The notes beneath the pieces were generated by a model. The model saw nothing but the letters and a program-made list of their open reading frames with translations, was not told where the DNA came from and made no database searches. The translations under genes and the position numbers were made by a program. 64,000 bases of DNA from Mactromeris polynyma (taxonomy: Eukaryota > Mollusca > Bivalvia > Venerida > Mactridae): positions 625,001 through 689,000 of the forward strand of contig JASFXZ010000035.1 in the NCBI GenBank assembly GCA_032209605.1, read 5' to 3'. Every line of letters begins with the position of its first letter. Position 1 is the stretch's first letter. Positions 1-11,474 of this stretch are shown here, one piece after another.

Positions 1-339
1 AACGCTGGAGTGCTGATGAATCTAATATTTAAGCTATATGAAGACTGAAATACGTGAGGTTTTAACTAGAAATGACAACGATAATACATCTCTTACGTGA
101 ATTTATCGAAGTTATTGAAATTATAAATCCGTTTTACGAGAACTATTTCTTGACCGCACAAAATGTTGAGTTTTGCTACATAGTGCTCCGCCTTACATAC
201 ACTAGAGGGTGTTATCCGAGTAACGAAGTGGTACGGAAATGCCCGAGAGCTGTCGAGAATGCAATACACCAATACATTTACGACAATACATTTACGACAA
301 TACATTTACGACACTACAACACTACAACAATCACTCTTT
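1..339. other. No recognised gene
   Basis: I see no convincing exon here. A 13-bp direct repeat (acgacaatacatt) occurs near 278-310, just before the large array. The stretch is presumably intron or upstream sequence of the fibronectin III gene whose first visible exon begins at 943. Confidence 0.4.
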
Positions 340-905
340 CTAAATTATAAATACAAGAAGAAAAATATATTCAAGAACGTGAACTATCTGAAATATAAAT
401 GCAAGAACAGTTACTCTTCCTGAAATATAAATACAAGAACAGTAACTCTGTCTGAAATATAAATACAAGAATAGTTACTCATTCTTAAATATGAACACAA
501 GAACGGTTACTCTTTCTGAACTATAAATATAAAAACTGTAACTATGTCTGAAATATAAATACAAGAACAGTTACTCATTCTTAAATATGAACACAAGAAC
601 TGTTACTCTTTCTGACCTATAAATATACGAACTGTAACTATGTCTGAAATATAAATACAAGAACAGTAACTCTGTCTGAAATATAAATACAAGAACAGTT
701 ACTCATTCTTAAATATAAACAATAGAACGGTTACTCTTCCTGAAATATAAATACAAGAACAGTAACTCTGTCTGAAATATAAATACAAGAACAGTTACTC
801 ATTCTTAAATATAAACACAAGAACTGTTACTCTTTCTGAACTATAAATATACGAACTGTAACTATGTCTGAAATATAAATACAAGAACAGTAACTCTTCC
901 AGAAC
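340..905. repeat. Tandem array, ~32-bp unit
   Basis: About 18 diverged copies of a unit built on 'ctgaaatataaatacaagaa' followed by 'cagtaactctgt' or variants. Variants such as 'attcttaaatatgaacac' recur every few units, giving a weak higher-order pattern. It ends about 40 bp before the splice acceptor at 942, so it lies in the intron before the first visible FN3 exon. Confidence 0.85.
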
Positions 906-942
906 TAAAACTTCACTATATTGATGTACTATTTCTTTGTAG

Positions 943-3900
943 ATCATTAAAACCTGACACTGGTTATGTGTTTAGTATAACACCGTACCTGAAGGATATA
1001 CGTGGTGTTACTGTAAACACAACGCTGACAACTTACACGGACAAACCCTCCTCACCTCCTCACAATGTCAGTCTAACTGTCGTCAACTCAACGGTAAATA
1101 TGTATATCTACGCCGCTGTATGAGTTCCAACCTTCTTTTTTAAATGACGTCATTTAAAGAAAACGTGTGACGTCACCATGTTCTGACATTAAGCAATATT
1201 TGCCCCATGTGGCAATATGAAAATGAAGTGACCATATGGAGTAAAGATTGTTTCCTGCTTGCAAATAGTGACATCACATGTTGCGTTTTCTTGAAATGAC
1301 GTCACTTACAGAAGAGGTTGTAAATCCCATAGCATATGTATGTAAATATATTTGGAAAATTTAGATCGTAAACTTTCTAACGGTGTATTGTTTTAGAAAG
1401 ATGATTAAGAAATCACTTGTCAAACCGACAACATGTTTGCTGTTGTATGCTTTTATTTTAACTTTATTCCTAAAGAACTTCTCAGGATTGAATTATGAGT
1501 TTGAGAACCAGTCTTGTGTCTTGAGGTTCTGATTGGTTGGTTCCAAGTACAGTCGGAAACTGACCAATGAGAAGAATACATTCTCAGACTGGTCTCATTA
1601 CGCAATTTAATTACCCAAAAGTATCCATATATTTCCAAAACGCAATTTAATTACACAAAATCATCATTACTAACACCAAGTGATTGTCTGAGTAGAGTGT
1701 GTATAAATATTTTAACCTAGATTATGTAATGTGAAAATTATTCATGCCGATAAACAAGAATAGTGACCGATCAATGGTTTGTTATCAATTATTCATTTGC
1801 AATCATTATAGTAGGTGATACCAATAATCATCTGCGCAAAGACCAAAAATCGCTCATTTGCGCATGTGATACGAAACAAAACCACCTGCGCATAAAAAAC
1901 CAGTTTGGCTTCGATGCGCATTTGATATAAAACTACAGGATTACATGAAATAAAATCCAGTCAATGAAATATTTTAGTTGGAAATGTTTTCAGTCAATTC
2001 TGATAAAGTGCTCTCCACCAGAGGAAGGTAAGAACGGACCAATACTTGAATACAAAGTGGCTTACAGGGATAAATTCGAAAGAAAATACACCGTCATGGA
2101 AGCTGATGACAATGAAGACTTGTATTATTATCTTACAGGTGAGCTAAAACATGTTGTTGTTGTTTTGTCATGTTTCCAGTTTTAAAATGAATATTACAGC
2201 ATCGATGGCATACCAGACATGCAAAGATATGTACCAGGTTTCTATGTGCACCTTGTATCGTTTGCTATATGACTTTGCTCACAAAATCCAAGTACCGCAT
2301 TTGCGCAAGTCGATATGAAACTATACTACTTGCCCAGTTAACCAAAGTGGCTTCAATGAGCATGTGATAACAAACAACTTAGCGAAACCAACTATGCTAA
2401 TGTAGGCAAGTGATACAGAACTACTTGCCCAGTTAACCAAAGTGGCTTCAATGAGCATGTGATAACAAACAACTTAGGGAAACCAACTATGCTAATGTAG
2501 GCAAGTGATACAGAACTACTTGCCCAGTTAACCAAAGTGACTTCAATGAGCATGTGATAACAAACAACTTAGGGAAACCAACTATGCTAATGTAGGCAAG
2601 TGATACAGAACAATACTACTTGCCCAGTTAACCAAAGTGGCTTCAATGAGCATGTGATAACAAACAACTTAGGGAAACCAACTATGCTAATGTAGGCAAG
2701 TGATACAGAACAATACTACTTGCCCAGTTAACCAAAGTGGCTTCAATGAGCATGTGATAACAAACAACTTAGGGAAACCAACTATGCTAATGTGGGCAAG
2801 TGATACAGAACTACTTGCCCAGTTAACCAAAGTGGCTTCAATGAGCATGTGATAACAAACAACTTAGGGAAACCAACTATGCTAATGTAGGCAAGTGATA
2901 CAGAACAATACTACTTGCCCAGTTAACCAAAGTGGCTTCAATGAGCATGTGATAACAAACAACTTAGGGAAACCAACTATGCTAATGTGGGCAAGTGATA
3001 CAGAACTACTTGCCCAGTTAACCAAAGTGGCTTCAATGAGCATGTGATAACAAACAACTTAGGGAAACCAACTATGCTAATGTGGGCAAGTGATACAGAA
3101 CAATACTACTTGCCCAGTTAACCAAAGTGACTTCAATGAGCATGTGATAACAAACATCTTAGCGAAACCAACTATGCTAATGTAGGCAAGTGATACAGAA
3201 CTACTTGCCCAGTTAACCAAAGTGGCTTCAATGAGCATGTGATGACAAACAACTTAGCGAAACCAACTATGCTAATGTGGGCAAGTGATACAGAACAATA
3301 CTACTTGCCCAGTTAACCAAAGTGACTTCAGTGAGCATGTGATAACAAACAACTTAGGGAAACCAACTATGCTAATGTGGGCAAGTGATACAGAACAATA
3401 CTACTTGTACATGAAACCAAAATGTCGTATTTGCGCAAGTGGATTCGAAGGTATATTACCGTACGTGCGCAGAAAAACGCAAATGGTGTATTTGCGCATG
3501 TCAATACGAAATGTACATTACACGATACATATCATCCTTCTCGCATTTACACGTGTACGTTTAAAAATGGTAATCATTTTTTTAGATTGTTTGAGGTGGA
3601 AATCGAAAGTAGAATGAAAATATCTATGACTTATTTAGTTACCTTGAAGAATGTATAATTTTCAACATGTAGACATTTCTGTAAACGTTTGTTTTTAAAT
3701 TCAACATCAGTGTACCTGGTCTGGTGATTTGCAACTGTTATCAATTCTGATATAAGTCAGAGAAAATGTCTAATGTAATATCTGTTTTATAGACACACAT
3801 ACTACTCGTACATGCGAGGCCTTAAATAGTACAGATATCGTTTGGAATAACCATGGTTACCCATGAAAATGGCCCCAACTAAAATAGGGGCCTAAGCGGA

Positions 3901-5155
3901 AATTGTATTGCAGCGTATTTGTTACAATGAATTTCATTGGACGAATTTTATACATGGACACATGAACAAATAACGAGACAAGCAATGAAATGTTGCTTTA
4001 TTTGTTGCATTATTTCACAATAATTATAGGTTGGTGAGTATGTTAGAACACATATTAATGCTTAAGGTATGTTGCTCTATAAAGCAACCTACCTACTACA
4101 GTTATGCCAAACAAACACTGTTTAAGGATGGCCTGACCGATTGCGGTGTGCACGTTTTAGATGTAAAATGATAGAGGTTTGATATACATTTCTGACATGT
4201 AAATTGTAGGTCTAGAGCCCGCAACAGTATATGAAATTAGGGTTCGTGCATTTACAGTAAATGGTTCGGGACCCTGGTCGCCATGGTTACAGGAGAAAAC
4301 TGGAAAACGAGGTAAATAGAGTAAAATTGATCTGAAATTATGAATTTAATTCTGACTGGATGACATCGGCATATTTCAATAGTTTAATTCACTCAAATGA
4401 TTCTATTTATAGTTTATTGCTTTAAGAATCAGTAGATGATGTATCCAGTATTGAAATAGTTATTGTGGTAACAAGAAATGATACTAAGATAGATAACTCC
4501 TTAACACTGATTCAATTGAGTAATTTTGAGTTACTTCCCTTCAACAAATATTTCAGAACCAGTCCAGCCAAAAGTACCTAGAAATTTGACAACAGCAACA
4601 ACAAAGTCATCTGTAACATTATACTGGTTCCCACCGGAACAAGATATACGGGAATTGACCGGATATGTGCTGGGCATCGGTCGTTTTATACCGGAAGTGA
4701 TTCGTGAAAGCGTTACTAGGGACAAAACAACATTTACTGTTAATAATTTAGGTACGCATTCAGTCAGAGGTACATCATATTGCATTATGGGGGATTCAAA
4801 CTTCTCACATCGCTTATCTCCCTTAGCAGTACATGAATCACTGACGTCACGAGTGTCGCGTGATAAAACGAATATGAAAACATGATTAGTTTAACCAGAT
4901 TAAATACTGTAATTATGCTTACAATCTCATCATGGATAAATCATGTTATAATACTACAAATCCTGTAATTTCATTGGTTATAACACCGAGTAGATCTATT
5001 AATTCTATGGGAATTTTTGGTGGAATTTGCAAGTTTAATATTTATTTTATTCATGTTTAATTTCAGATAGTGAAACAGCATACATCGTCAGCATCCGATC
5101 ATTTAATGATTTTGGAGAAAGTTCTGCAATATTTGAACTTGTTACTACGTCATGA
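943..5155 (+). CDS. Neogenin/DCC-like fibronectin III protein, 3' part
   Basis: Five exons with matching phases: 943-1093, 1994-2138, 4210-4311, 4557-4751 and 5067-5155, ending in TGA. Each is bounded by AG and GT. Together they encode about 227 residues: the end of one FN3 domain (LKPDTGYVFSITP), a full FN3 (PPHNVSLTVV to VNGSGPWSP), and a second full FN3 (PKVPRNLTTA to FNDFGESS). The phrases PPHNVSLTVVNSTSI, TVNGSGPWS and ELTGYVLGIG resemble, from memory, the middle FN3 domains of neogenin/DCC/frazzled netrin receptors. Unlike those receptors the chain stops at ...LVTTS, with no further FN3, membrane helix or cytoplasmic tail. The conserved tryptophan of the middle domain is cysteine (ILIKCSPP). 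The 5' end lies outside the window. It is probably an extracellular binding protein; the netrin-receptor link is inference. Confidence 0.8.
1124..1327 (+). mobile_element. MITE copy A (inverted-repeat element, ~205 bp)
   Basis: The ends are imperfect inverted repeats of about 40 bp centred on 'aaatgacgtcatttaaagaa' and 'ttgaaatgacgtcacttaca'. The whole unit matches the reverse complement of 9880-10084 at most positions, so this is a dispersed element. It lies in the intron between the first two visible FN3 exons. I see no clear target duplication and no coding capacity. Confidence 0.7.
2295..3415. repeat. Tandem array, 95/100-bp unit
   Basis: About 11-12 copies containing 'cttgcccagttaaccaaagt' and 'gcttcaatgagcatgtgata'. 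Spacing alternates between 95 and 100 bp, depending on an inserted 'caata'. Each unit appears to be three diverged ~32-bp sub-units, since 'gagcatgtgata', 'ggcaagtgataca' and flanking 'gcgcaagtggat' are variants of one motif. Lone variants also occur at 1840-1930 and 3420-3520. The array fills the intron between FN3 exons 2138 and 4210. Confidence 0.9.
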
Positions 5156-5158
5156 AAT

Positions 5159-5480
5159 CACGTGGTCATGTCAGAATGTGATAAACACGTGATATCTAGA
5201 ACACGTGACAGGTGATAATTAGATTATGACTTGTGGAAAAATCGCAATTAAACTATTTCATTGTTACGACATTGCGCTACAAGTTGATTTAGCGAAACAA
5301 TAGATTGTTTATTTGATCACGTGATAAAACGTAATCACGTGATACTGATAATATTTTATAGCGGATGTGACGTGGATTGGATTATTTCAAGAGAGGCAAA
5401 GAGAGTGCGCATAAACATTCCTTAATCTACAATAAGTAATTAAATTGTTTGATGGTCACGTGATAATATCTCATCACGTG
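5159..5480. promoter_or_regulatory. Cluster of seven CACGTG E-boxes in 3' UTR
   Basis: CACGTG occurs at 5159, 5186, 5202, 5318, 5336, 5457 and 5475, mostly as TCACGTGA/G. It begins four bases after the stop codon of the FN3 gene. CACGTG is the core site for bHLH-zip factors (MITF/TFEB, USF, MYC families). Whether any factor binds here is unknown. Confidence 0.5.
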
Positions 5481-5748
5481 GTATTGGTGTTTGAGTTTTG
5501 AAAGTTTTAGTATGGAAAGCAACTTTACGTCAGATTTCTTTGAACAACCACAGCTTAGAAAAACATCATTTAAGATAATTAAAAATATTTTGATGACATT
5601 GTTTTAATGCAAATTACTATGAATTAAAATAATTATCTAGTTAACAAATGAATACCGGAAGAAACAACGGAAACATGTATGTTGACCACATGCCGGAAAC
5701 CAGTGTGTCCGAATTTCAACATGAATAAGTTTATACTAGTTGTGTTAA

Positions 5749-5754
5749 AATAAA
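5749..5754 (+). terminator. Candidate polyadenylation signal
   Basis: AATAAA about 595 nt after the FN3 gene stop. It is the first canonical hexamer downstream, so a plausible but unproven 3' end. A further AATAAA-rich stretch lies near 5850. Confidence 0.4.
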
Positions 5755-5929
5755 TGAATCGTGTGTTTCAGTATAATTGATATTATTATAAAGACTAATT
5801 CAGAACTTTTATTATTGTCTAAACCGTATTACATATTTCTGCTTATGAAATAAATAAATTCATATTATGGCGAATTTGTTTCTATGTGGCATTGGTTCAG
5901 TGTACATTTGTCTACAATGCCAAACAACA

Positions 5930-6660
5930 TCAAACGACTACAACACTATTGAACAACAAAACAACAACAACACCAAACAACAGTAATAAGAAATAACTAT
6001 AACAACAACAACAACAGTTATAATCAGAAATAGCCATAACAACAACAACAGTTATAACACATAACTATAACAACATCAACAGTTATAACAAATAACTATA
6101 ACAACAAAAACAACAACACCAAACAACAGGTATAACAAATAATTATAACAACAACAACAGTTATAACACATAACTATAACAGCAGCAACAACAACAGTTA
6201 TAACAAATAACTATAACAACAACAACAGTTATAACACATAACTATAACAGCAGCAACAACAACAGTTATAACAATAACTATAACAACAACAACAGTTATA
6301 ACAAATAACTATAACAACAACAACAGTTATAACAAATAACTATAACAACAGTTATAACAAATAACTATAACAACAACAACAGTTATAACAAATAACTATA
6401 ACAGCAGCAACAACAGTTATAACAAAAAACCATAACAACAACAACAACAGTTATAACAACAACAGAAACAACAACAACAGTTATAACAAATAACTATAAC
6501 AACAACAACAGTTATAACACATAACTATAACAACAGCAACAGTTATAACAAATAACTATAACAACAACAACAACAGTTATAATAAATAACTATAACAACA
6601 ACAAAAACAACATAAAAACAACATCAAACAATGACAACAAACAGTAACATCAAATAACAA
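5930..6660. repeat. CAA-rich minisatellite
   Basis: Interspersed (AAC)n with a recurring ~30-36-bp unit 'aacaacagttataacaaata' plus 'actataacaac'. It fills the space between the convergent FN3 and MAM-TSP1 genes. Confidence 0.9.
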
Positions 6661-7074
6661 GAACAAATGTGGATTTTCTTTGCGTATAATTCATTGACAT
6701 CTTCATTTACATAAATGTATCAGCAAAGGTTAAGGAGGAACATATAGGAGACAATAAATAAATAAAACATTCTAAAACACGTGCCACTTATATATGTGTG
6801 TACTCGACAACTGTTCAATAATTAACACCAAACAAATGTATTTTGAACAATTATATGTAATTATTGTATAAATCGCATGTGTATTTCTAAAATTATAAGA
6901 AAAGTCCACGTATTTGTATCACCACTCGTAAATTAATACAACTTTTGAGCAGGTCATAAATATGCTGACTTAAAATATCAAACACGATCATTACAAAGTT
7001 CTGATTCGAGCAACTTGAAATCTTTGACATTTCTAAATAAATAACATAATATGTCAATTTTAAAGTGGTATCAC
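6661..7074. other. Intergenic, nothing recognised
   Basis: AT-rich sequence downstream of the minus-strand MAM-TSP1 gene. It presumably contains that gene's 3' UTR, but I see no minus-strand AATAAA. Confidence 0.4.
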
Positions 7075-10000
7075 TTATATACATTCTGTACCAATACATG
7101 GAATAACGTCTATAGAGTTACCATGGCAATCAGAATCTGTACCCGTGCTGCACGTGCGTAATCTCTCCCTGGTTCCCGACCCACACGTTGAAGAACAGGA
7201 ACCATCATACCAACGGGACCAAGCTGTAATCATAGAAATGACCGGTAAGTGCCACAGACATGTATCGAACTTGCAAACTCTCGCACTAGAACGGAACTCG
7301 TACAGTTGAGCCATTTAGGCGGTTTAAAACACAACACCACAACCGCACATTCATTTATAACAGTTATTACTGCGATTGTTACTTACATGGACATGATCCG
7401 AGGGAGCATTCGTGAATTTCCGTACTATTTCCGGTACAATGACTACTTCCGTTCACGCATGCGCGGTTGCGTGTTATGGTCCCAAGATCACACGTTGTTG
7501 AACACATTGACCACATACTCCACATGGACCAACCAGACGTTGCTGTTGGAAACAACGTATAAGTTAGAATGTGTTTTCATTTCTATATTTCAGTGAACTT
7601 CTCTTTTGGTATTTTTCTACCTGTCGCAGGCACTTTGTCGCCCAAATACCAGATACGTGTGGCAAATATGCATATAGCTTTATTAATGTTTACATTTACT
7701 TTATCGAGTATAAAACACTGCTTTTTCTACCTGTATATGGACGTATAGATAGTTCCCACATTTACAATATTTACCTAGTTAACGTTCAAGGGATGATAAA
7801 TTATTTTCATACTTTTAGCGCCTTCCTATAATTTTAGCCAATCGGATAGATCATAATAACATGTGTAGCCAATCAGATAGCTCAGATTAACATTTGTAGT
7901 CAATCAGATAGCTCAGATTTACATGTAGCCAATCAGATTGCTCAGATTAACATTTGTAGCCAATCAGATAGCTCAGATTAACATTTGCAGCCAATCATAT
8001 ACATGTAGCTCAGATTTACATGTAGCCAATCAGATTGCTCAGATTAACATTTGTAGCCAATCAGATAGCTCAGATTTACATGTAGCCAATCAGATTGCTC
8101 AGATTAACATTTGTAGCCAATCAGATAGCTCAGATTAACATTTGCAGCCAATCATATACATGTAGCTCAGATTTACATGTAGCCAATCAGATTGCTCAGA
8201 TTAACATTTGCAGCCAATCATATACATGTAGCTCAGATTTACATGTAGCCAATCAGATTGCTCAGATTAACATTTGCAGCCAATCAGATAGCTCAGATTA
8301 ACATTTGCAGCCAATCATATACATGTAGCTCAGATTTACATGTAGCCAATCAGATTGCTCAGATTAACATTTGTAGTCAATCAGATAGCTCAGATTTACA
8401 TGTAGCCAATCAGATTGCTCAGATTAACATTTGTAGCCAATCAGATAGCTCAGATTAACATTTGCAGCCAATCATATACATGTAGCTCAAATGTACATGT
8501 AGCCAATCAGATTGCTCAGATTAACATTTGTAGTCAATCAGATAGCTCAGATTTACATGTAGCCAATCAGATTGCTCAGATTAACATTTGTAGCCAATCA
8601 GATAGCTCAGATTTACATGTAGCCAATCAGATTGCTCAGATTAACATTTGCAGCCAATCATATACATGTAGCTCAGATTTACATGTAGCCAATCAGATAG
8701 CTCAGATTAACATTTGCAGCCAATCATATACATGTAGCTCAGATTTACATGTAGCCAATCAGATAGCTCACATTTACAATTTCACATTAATCAAGGGTGC
8801 TGTACTAAAGATTTCAGATACATTATCATCTCGAGTCAATGCATTAAACACGGGAAACTGTCAATGTAGAACAAATATTTCGCCTTGCCTGTCAGATTTT
8901 GGGTTGATGACGTAGTTGGGCTAGAATGGGTTGTCATACTTGTCACGTGATTTGGTTCTAACGTTGTCATTGGATTACTGCCATAACAGGGCATGTTTTT
9001 TCCGACGAGGATGTCATCAACCATAATTGCACCATCAGAAAGTATTGATGTTAGCGTTTCCGCGCGAAAATCAATGTAGAAGTAATCACGTGATTCGTTA
9101 AAATGATATTGCAAGCAGCCTCGTTCCCATTTACTTCCGGTTGCATCTGCAAAACAAAGAAAAGTGCGACAAACAACTATTGCATGCGGTTATCCAGTGA
9201 GACATACGGACGTACGCTGGTCACCGAATGCCCGGAACTGCCCGTAGATGTTTTGTTATGTAGTATTTACACAAGCATTTCATTGTAAATGTTCGTATTG
9301 TTGTTGTTGTCGCTTAAATTCATCATACATGAATTGGTATGTCTGTAAGAGCATGGATGTACATGCATTTATACTTTTCTTATTGTTTACTCTTAAATGT
9401 GTATATACACAGGAGATTGTCACGAGTTCTCTTCCCTTATTTCGTTCTAGAGTTATCTCCATTTAATCCTTCTATCAAGTATACGTCTATTTAAAGTACA
9501 TTGTGTACGAACTACATATACTTAAACTATTAATCAAAGGTCGTCAATTAATTACAGGTCGTCATAATTATGTTAAGAATTCATTGCATGATGAAGTATA
9601 TAAAAAAATATACGAAACGCGTAGCAAGAAAACAATGAGTTTGTCTTCTTTTTTCAAAATTAGTAGTTCGATCAGCAACTATAGTGACTATGGTGACTAT
9701 GGTGACTATGGTTGGATGATAAAACTCAGTCTAGTTCATCTATGGTCTAGTTACTCTGGTCACTCTTAGAACTTGGAGGTTTGAATACTATATAGAGGTG
9801 TTCATTGAGCGTTATTAAAAAAGAAATTGTAAACGTGTCTCATAATCGATGTAAAACTACATAATGAATGATGCTATTGGATTTACAACCTCTTCTGTAA
9901 ATGACGTCTTTTCAAGAAAACGTAATATGTGATGTCACTATTTGAAGCAGGAAACAATAATTACTCAATATGGTCAATTCATTTTCATATTGCAATATGG

Positions 10001-10855
10001 TGCAAATATTGCTTCTGTCAGTACATGGTGACGTCACATGAGACGTTTTCTGGAAATGACGTCACTTAGAGATGAGGTTGGAAAAGGTGCAGCAGTGCTC
10101 ATATACTGTTTTTACTAACCTGTTCTGTTGAATGTGTCCGAAGTGGACGAGTCGCTGTTAGTATAAAGGTTAACACTTAAAGCCAAAGGATTTGTTCCAG
10201 TTATCTTGTACCAGAATGTTACAGTTACATAAAAACTTGTTTCATTACTTTCTATGATGAAATGCATGTGTGGTGACGTGGAGTTGACGTAGTCACCCAG
10301 TTTGTTGGCTGACGTTGGTTTCACGTACATAACATATCCTGTAAGACAGAATGCTTCGTGAGCTTTGGACTTGAATTTTCAATCGTGACTAGATCTACGT
10401 CACTCGTAAAAATAACTCGGTGAAATAACTCTCGGTCTATTTGACCGTGTCTAAATACCGAGACGTAAAACAGTGACAGATAGGCCTATGTTTTTCCGAG
10501 AGTATCACCGAGGTACACTGTGAAGTTTCAAGAATATTACGTAACTGTTTCCTGTACAATGAGTACTTCCGTTCACGCATGCGCGGTTTCGTGTTATGAT
10601 TCTGTAACGCAATATTAAAGTTTAATCTTTAGTTCATCAAGAAGGTTTAATTCCTTACACGAGATGGGAAATGGCTTCGCTATATAGATATATGCATAAT
10701 ATTACCTTTACCGGAAGTGTTGTAAGTATGATCGGTAGTCATGACGTCACTTCCGACATACTTTCTCGTCCAGTGCATCACGTGTGACCAGGGGGAGGTG
10801 GTATAGCCACAGAATGAAGTTTCAAAATTGCAACCATCTTGTTTGATATTGTCCA
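7075..10855 (-). CDS. MAM domain plus thrombospondin type-1 protein, 3' part
   Basis: Four exons with matching phase-1 junctions: 10855-10712, 10338-10120, 9146-8889 and 7223-7075, ending in TAA. Exons 1-3 make one MAM domain of roughly 150 residues, from GCNFETSFCGY and DHTYNTS, through GYVMYVKP and VTFWYKITG, to GAIMVDDILV with the closing cysteine (KNMPC). A Thr/Ser-rich linker follows. The last exon encodes one TSP1 repeat (WSRW, CSSTCGSGTRERLRTC, six cysteines), and the protein ends two residues past its last cysteine. The intron after 8889 starts with GC (CAG|GCAAG), a rare but accepted donor. Signal peptide exons lie further upstream and were not found. MAM and TSP1 domains are extracellular adhesion or matrix modules, so a secreted protein is likely. 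A paralogue fragment or pseudogene cannot be excluded. Confidence 0.8.
7838..8775. repeat. Tandem array 1 of CCAAT-box units (~29-37 bp)
   Basis: About 30 copies of AGCCAATCAGATtGCTCAGATT plus a variable spacer (taacatttg, tacatgt or catatacatgt), with the CCAAT on the + strand. Longer blocks repeat about every 157-163 bp. It lies in the intron between the MAM and TSP1 exons. AGCCAATCAG fits the NF-Y consensus. Apparent open frames of 66-166 codons here are array artefacts. Confidence 0.9.
9880..10084 (-). mobile_element. MITE copy B (inverted-repeat element)
   Basis: Reverse-complement relative of 1124-1327. Ends are 'gatttacaacctcttctgta' and 'acttagagatgaggttgg', with internal 'tgacgtcac' motifs. 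It lies in the intron between MAM exons 10120 and 9146. Confidence 0.7.
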
Positions 10856-11474
10856 CTATACGTAGAAAAGAAAAAATATTACATTTAAACCATGCAAAAT
10901 CTTACACAAATGCTTCAAACTTCTTGTCATACAGAATAAAACAATCTTTCATTGGCTTCCGTAATTTACGTACAGTTCGTAAATATACCTCGAATGTACG
11001 CGTATGAATATACCTAGAACGTGATGCGATTTTCCTACAATGTTAACTATAAGATATCTGATCAGGGAAACACATTCTTTCCATCGAGGCTGAATACATT
11101 CGCTTTCAGCAGCAATTTTGGAACTACGTTTCCCCGTCTATTTAAGAAAAATATCAGAGGTGATCCGATTGGTCGAGGATTACTGTTTTGGCGGGAATGT
11201 GCTTCACACTTTCTGACATTCAGAAAATAACAGCAAGTTTTCTGATCTCATAGAAGCTACATACATTTAAATAGTGTGCGATAGTACAAAATGTACCAAT
11301 ATTCATTATCAGAAACAACATTGTTTTATATAGTTGTTTTGCACTAAAATATAAGCAAATTTATCTCAGTTTTAGGTTTTTACATACAATGTTTAATAAT
11401 GCAGACTAGATGTAATTGTGTATATAATATTGTGCATTAATCTATGGAACAGCGTAAAACATGTGTAACTGTAT
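10856..11474. other. Upstream of MAM exon, nothing recognised
   Basis: This should hold intron sequence of the MAM gene. A linking exon with phase 2 entry and phase 1 exit would join 13118 to 10855, but I could not find one. Confidence 0.35.

Noticed and set aside
7838..8775. CRISPR-like spaced repeats
   Set aside because: The 'spacers' are themselves repeated variants, and the context is eukaryotic intron; this is an ordinary minisatellite.
7938..8915. Serial frames with repeated VANQIAQINICSQS
   Set aside because: Translation of CCAAT array 1, inside an intron.
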